Position numbers and translations under genes: made by a program | Part shown: positions 18,325 to 22,552 of the stretch, piece by piece | Layout of the letters: each line of letters begins with the position of its first letter | Numbering within the stretch: position 1 is the stretch's first letter | The notes under the pieces: generated by a model | The model's database searches: none | What the model was told of the DNA's origin: nothing | The model's input: the letters and a program-made list of their open reading frames with translations, nothing else | Assembly (NCBI GenBank): GCA_900618795.1 | Contig: UYJD01000011.1 | Span: forward strand, 396,127-418,678 | Origin: Cyanodermella asteris | Lineage: Eukaryota; Ascomycota; Lecanoromycetes; Ostropales; Stictidaceae | Direction: 5' to 3' | Length of the DNA: 22,552 bases

Positions 18325-19941
18325 ATGAGCCAAACACTTGTCCCGCTGCGATCGAGCACTCAGGATCGCTCTCCCCCTGTTGTTCCCTCCCTAGATGCCC
18401 CCATCGGTCGCTTTGAAGCCCACTTCTCGACTCACGAGGTCACGAGCGTCTGGAAGGATGCCTCAAATATGAATGACGTTCCTATCCATGCTCGAGAGAC
18501 TTTGACCGTTGGGCGGTTGGACAGACGGCTGCAACACCCGTGGTAGGTTTTGAATTGCTCTTCCGACTTTTTCTCACAGGGATAGTGACTGGGTATTCGA
18601 TGAGCCTGCCATTTCTGGCACTCATTTGAGGATATATACGGTCTCATGGGACGACGATGCCGACGCCGAAACGCTCGTATTCGCGGAAGATCTTTCCAGC
18701 AATGGCACCTACTGGAACGATCGCTACATAGGGCGGGGCCAACCTGCCATACTGCTCCTCGACAGGGATGTGCTGAAGCTCAGCAATAACGTAATGCTGC
18801 AGTGGAGGCAAGCTGGAAGATCGCCTGAGCAGCTCACTCGGATTCAGCAAAGTGAAGTTAAGGTGTGTGACGTCTCGGTGTTGGAAGCCGGTGTTGACGG
18901 TCTCAGACGTTTGAGTCGTCGTATTTTGTCACCAACAAACTGCTCGGTAGCGGGGCGAACGGCAAAGTGCTCCTGGCCATCGACGCATCTACCCGGAGAC
19001 AGGTGGCTTGCAAAGTTGTCGACATCGCAGGTCACCGAATAAGCGCTTGGAATGCAGCACAAAAGGTTTGGCGAAGATTCCCCGCGACGGCTGATAAGCA
19101 CTGTGCAGTCATTCAAAAGTCTTTGGATATTGCGGTCGCGAGGAAGTACAAAGAAGTGGAAATTCTGCAAGGCCTGTCTCACCCCAATCTCGTCGCCATC
19201 GAAAAGATTTTCCGCGGCAATGATACCATCTACATCATACAGGAGCTATTCCCCGGCGGTGACCTTTACTCTTACTGTGCTGAAAAGGGAGCCTTGCCTG
19301 AGGGCATCACGGCGGTAATCATCAGGCAGGTTTTGGAGGCTGTCAACTATTTGCACGATCGTGGCATCGTGCATCGCGATACCAAACCCGAGAATGTGCT
19401 GCTGACCAATCGTTCTGCCCTGCCGAGGGTGGTCCTGACAGACTTTGGTGACGCCAAGGTGCTCTCCGACTCTTCAAGGCTCAGTACTTTCACAGGCACG
19501 GAAAAGTACATTGCGCCGGAGATTTGGAACGAGGATCGCGTGGGGAAAGCTGTCGATATGTGGAGCGTTGGGATGCTAGTTTTGACCGTTCTTGGCGGTG
19601 ACGCGTTTGAAGGGAAGGACATGCTGGATAGTGAGGTGGAGGAAGCTTGCAAGGCTGCCATGGACGTGGCTAAGCATGAAGGTGTATTGCTCTCACCGCG
19701 CTTGCGAGACTTCATCCGAAAACTTCTTGTTCTCAACTCAGCCGAACGAATGAGCGCAAAAGAAAGCCTTGCTCATCATTGGTTTCAGAACCGCTGCAAC
19801 AAGAGCGTGTTCGATGCCGCATACCAGCGAGTAATTCGCGACTGGTCGGCTCTTCAGGTCGAAGAGCTTGTGGAGGACATTGCGCCGGTCGTTGCTTCCT
19901 TGCCTGGCCATATCGGTATGGTCCGAGGTCGCACCGTCTGA
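18325..19941 (+). CDS. FHA-domain Ser/Thr kinase, Mek1/Cds1/Rad53-like
   Basis: The gene has three exons, 18325-18542, 18580-18862 and 18907-19941, coding for 511 residues. The N-terminal FHA domain, a phosphothreonine reader, spans about residues 55-150 and shows TVGR (61-64), ISGTH (84-88) and DLSSNGTYWND (110-120). The kinase domain starts at about 172 with the glycine loop LLGSGANGKV (179-188) and ACK with catalytic Lys203. A roughly 35-residue insert follows, then Glu252, HRDTKPEN (323-330), DFGDAK (346-351) and GTEKYIAPE (364-372). The second intron (18863-18906) is 44 bases. The first (18543-18579) is only 37 bases but both ends are good (GTAGGT, CTCACAG) and the splice restores the FHA strand HPWDSDWVFDEP. 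FHA plus kinase with a short tail fits meiotic Mek1 or checkpoint Cds1; I favour Mek1 by size and layout but cannot prove it. Thr replaces the usual Leu in HRDLKPEN. Confidence 0.93.
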
Positions 19942-20968
19942 GGGTGGAAAAACCAGCCTTGTGCTATCTACTTGCTGAGATGTGCTGGAGAGGCTTACAT
20001 GGGCATGTGACTGTAAGAGACTAAAAGCTTGTATATGATCACAGCTATTATTGTAGTTGTGAGAAGCTGATATCGCCGACACCTCAATGCCTACTTTGAA
20101 CATGTTTCCACATCCCTTCAGAGGTATTCAGACGGTTATTGGCAGACATACTTGATAATACCACCCCTACAAGTGTGTGCCCGAGTACTTTCCGAGATAC
20201 TGATAGGACTACAAGCGCTATCCAAAATGTTGCGCACTGTTCAAGCGTTAATGGTGCTTGAAGATGTCATGGAGATGCTTGAACGGCATGTACTGCGGCT
20301 TCTGCCGTCCTCGACGGTTCATTTGACCAAGCACGTGCAGTCGGCGATCTCGATCCCAGCGACCTTCTCTCATCCATCGCGATCGAGGATTGCCAACTCT
20401 CCCAAAATGCGCTCCAAGAGCTCCCCCATCCACAAACGGATGCGTCATGTGGTCTGCATCACCGATCCAACTGTTTTGGTTGCACACGCCGTGGTCTTGC
20501 TCTTTCCCATGTCGCTTGTGCATAACGCTTCGCGACGGCAACCCGCCCAGGGAGCTGAGACTGGGACAGCTATCTTTTGTCGTGGCGCAATACATACTGC
20601 CGTGTACTTGATGTTTTTGCTTCATTGTTTGCGGCGCATTGCAACAGGCCACCGTGGTGAAGTCTACCACAATTCCCGAATACACTAGTTGTATTTTCCC
20701 AGAGCTCCGAGGTGGCCTCAAATTTGGCGCGAGCAACACTCCGGGTACACTTGCAGCAGGAAATCCAGGCTTTGGACGAATTGGCGAAGGAATTGCCGTT
20801 GCGACTTGGATATCGGCGCAAGCCTTGGGCAGGACTTCCAGCAGCATTGGACTCTACTTACTCCACACGACCTCAGAAACTCTTTGGACGGTCACGACAT
20901 CCTTGAACCCACGGGCAGAGTCGCATCCGGAAGGTGTGCAGGAGCTGCTGCGTGCAGCACAACCCATC
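19942..20968. other. Coding-like but frame-broken sequence downstream of the kinase
   Basis: The first 280 bases are probably the 3' flank of the kinase gene. From about 20260 a plus frame reads protein-like (DGSFDQARAVGDLDPSD, then IEDCQLSQNALQELPHP) until a stop near 20525. The same frame reads a helical segment at 20712-20906 (LQQEIQALDELAKELPLRLG). Several stops lie between the two and no good introns join them. It may be a decayed gene or a poorly resolved multi-exon gene; I cannot name it. Confidence 0.3.
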
Positions 20969-21532
20969 ATGTTGCTGCCATCTTCCTTGCCGGCTGGGCC
21001 GCGGCCCCGACTACAGCGATTTGGAGCGTACAGCCATGAGCGGGTTCGACAACTGACGCCGCCTCCAGCACAGGGCATCAATGGCGCATGCTATGCCTTG
21101 CAGTCGGTACTAGGCACTCAGACACGGAAACGAAACCTGAACCCAGCGCTTCACGCCAATGCAAGGATTTTGAAACGTCTGCCATCACGGCCGAAGGGTC
21201 AAAAGAGGGAACGGGTTGGCACAGAGGAGGACTCAGACCCGGATCCTGGTCAAAAAGACTTGCCATCGACACCGAAACGACAGCGGGGGCCTGCGTCGGT
21301 TCCTTTTGGGTTGGCGCCAAGCGATTTTATGCATGAGGGCATTGTGATGGAAGGAAAACCGACAACGCCTGCAGCGGATGAAGGCTACGATTCGTTGGAA
21401 AGTGAATCGTTGCTCGCACCAAAGGAATTTGACGCCATGTCTCTGACCACAATGCCGGAAATCGATGCCGCAAACCACGGGCCGGCGACCGCAGAGAGCA
21501 CCAATGCAGAACGAACCTTCGAGGGTAGCTGA
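20969..21532 (+). CDS. Hypothetical protein, doubtful
   Basis: From the ATG at 20969 an uninterrupted frame of 187 codons runs to TGA at 21530-21532; the frame is open further upstream, to about 20639, without an ATG. I recognise no family. The protein is hydrophilic with basic clusters (TQTRKRN, RPKGQKRER, STPKRQRG), an acidic patch (EEDSDPDPG) and a Ser/Glu-rich stretch (GYDSLESESLL), the kind of composition seen in disordered nuclear proteins. It has no signal peptide or membrane segment. It may be the last exon of a gene whose earlier exons lie in the frame-broken stretch to its left, or part of the same decayed gene. Confidence 0.3.
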   Translation: MLLPSSLPAGPRPRLQRFGAYSHERVRQLTPPPAQGINGACYALQSVLGTQTRKRNLNPALHANARILKRLPSRPKGQKRERVGTEEDSDPDPGQKDLPSTPKRQRGPASVPFGLAPSDFMHEGIVMEGKPTTPAADEGYDSLESESLLAPKEFDAMSLTTMPEIDAANHGPATAESTNAERTFEGS

Positions 21533-22552
21533 AGCGGTGTGAGAGGAAGTCACGGTTTACACATCGATTGGAGTGCGCTACAGGCACCTCGGGTGGGACT
21601 GTCCAGCCTAGCGCGTGGAAACCCACGACTATTCCAGCACTGTCTGCTCCGTTACGTGCTGTGGCCGCGGCATGTATGTCGGGAAACACAAAGTATGCCG
21701 ATGGGTAGTCATCCAGCACCCAAGCAGAACAGACACGAGTTGCTGCCAGTATACCTGATCAGGAGGCTGTCCAGTGATTGGACGACGTCGACTTTCGGAC
21801 ACCGAGCAATATGCCTGACCAGGTAACGATTCAGCGACAGGCAACATTGGTTGCAGGGTCGACACCAATGTACTTGGGTGGCCAGCCAGCTGCTCAACAT
21901 CATTCTTAGGTCCATTGAGAGATGTTGACAGGGGCAACGTCGCGGCGAGTCATATGAGGACTTCTCGGGGCGCCGAAAAAATACCCTTGTGTTAGCAGAT
22001 CATGCGCTCGTTAGATGAACGCGCTTTATAGCATCTACACCTCTTTTGAGCTATGAGACCCGTTTTCTCGGTAGGGAAAGGAGATTGACATGAGCATATT
22101 CGCAGGCTTCGGCCGCGCCTGCGCCTGCGCCTAACTCGATAACAGAAGGCGCCTTTTCAGCTACTTTTGCTCCTGTTCAGATTCATGAAAGACTGTAAAG
22201 CCATGAAAGGACATTCTAACAATGCCTGATGCTACGTCATGCAGTCGAGTCGTTATGCCCCAAAGCTGGCGCAGGGGTTGTGCCCTAGACCTGGCCGGCG
22301 CCTATGGTTTCCATGCCATAAGCCGTTCATCAGCCACGAGGGTTCGTGGTCTTGCTTCCTCCTTAGTTTCTGCTCTGATTTTGTGTGCCATTGCGGAACG
22401 TTGATGCTTTATAACTTCAAGTCAACGGGTAGATAATGACAATCTCAAAGACACTTTCAGCATGGGGACGAGGGCCTTTGGCAACAGCCGGCTCTACAGG
22501 GCATGACAACTTCTCTGATGACCGCCTCTCAACTCGCCCCCGACCCCCGACC
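21533..22552. other. Right-end stretch without a supported gene
   Basis: Short overlapping frames occur on both strands (for example 21539-21826 plus, 21629-21937 minus, 22222-22404 plus) with no motifs. Three GCGCCT copies lie at 22115-22132. An ATG at 22503 opens a frame that runs off the window edge after 16 codons (MTTSLMTASQLAPDPR); it could be the start of a gene beyond the window, but this is too short to support. Confidence 0.35.
22115..22132. repeat. GCGCCT triplicate
   Basis: Three perfect tandem copies of GCGCCT in non-coding sequence. A small slippage tract without evident role. Confidence 0.6.

Noticed and set aside
20248-20847. 199-codon minus frame
   Set aside because: No motif, and opposed by more protein-like plus frames; likely a shadow.
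20260-20906. AflR-like or Zn2Cys6 transcription factor
   Set aside because: A few Cys-containing stretches invite the idea, but no CX2CX6C zinc cluster is present in any frame and the frame is broken.

Overview
The window looks like nuclear DNA of a filamentous ascomycete (Pezizomycotina; a Dothideomycete-like fungus is my guess, not shown). The grounds are: short introns (37-60 bases) with fungal branch points (CTAAC, CTGAC) and GT..AG ends; genes spaced 0.4-1.5 kb apart on both strands; a SAT4/PTH11-type fungal rhodopsin-domain membrane protein; and an AP-2 mu subunit and an E2 enzyme close to fungal family members as I know them. I see no transposon, virus-like element, rRNA, tRNA or CRISPR array.

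Layout from left to right. A PhoD-like phosphatase, probably cut at its 5' end by the window edge, ends at 1838. A 1.46 kb spacer leads to a Ser-rich low-complexity protein (3297-4436) whose reading frame seems to slip at a G run. After another long spacer come a small secreted, probably GPI-anchored protein (6008-6520) and the ERAD E2 enzyme Ubc7 (6951-7514, one 60-base intron). Then follow three minus-strand genes: an SDR oxidoreductase (8078-8848) with an in-frame TAG where its family has Trp, a DOPA 4,5-dioxygenase-like protein (9911-10557, one intron), and an SDR pseudogene (11098-11738) that lost its catalytic core but kept its last intron. A divergent seven-helix rhodopsin-domain protein (12895-13938) follows, then the AP-2 clathrin-adaptor mu subunit (14710-16065, one intron).

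The right third holds the 25-residue ribosomal protein eL41 (17611-17739, minus), with a 7-base last coding exon and a probable 5'UTR intron. It is divergent from an FHA-domain protein kinase of the Mek1/Cds1/Rad53 type (18325-19941, three exons). From about 20.2 to 21.5 kb there is coding-like sequence that changes frame, with one doubtful hypothetical ORF. The last kilobase has nothing I can name.

Most genes are unrelated housekeeping genes (endocytosis, ERAD, ribosome, meiotic or checkpoint signalling). The SDR, DOPA-dioxygenase and SDR-relic group could be the remains of a small catabolic or secondary-metabolism neighbourhood, but no backbone enzyme, transporter or regulator is visible, so this is only a possibility. 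I found no convincing new multi-gene system. The strongest unusual points are the TAG in the SDR gene, the decayed SDR copy that shows what the TAG replaced, the very small split eL41 gene, the 37-base kinase intron and the stop-free in-frame intron in ubc7.
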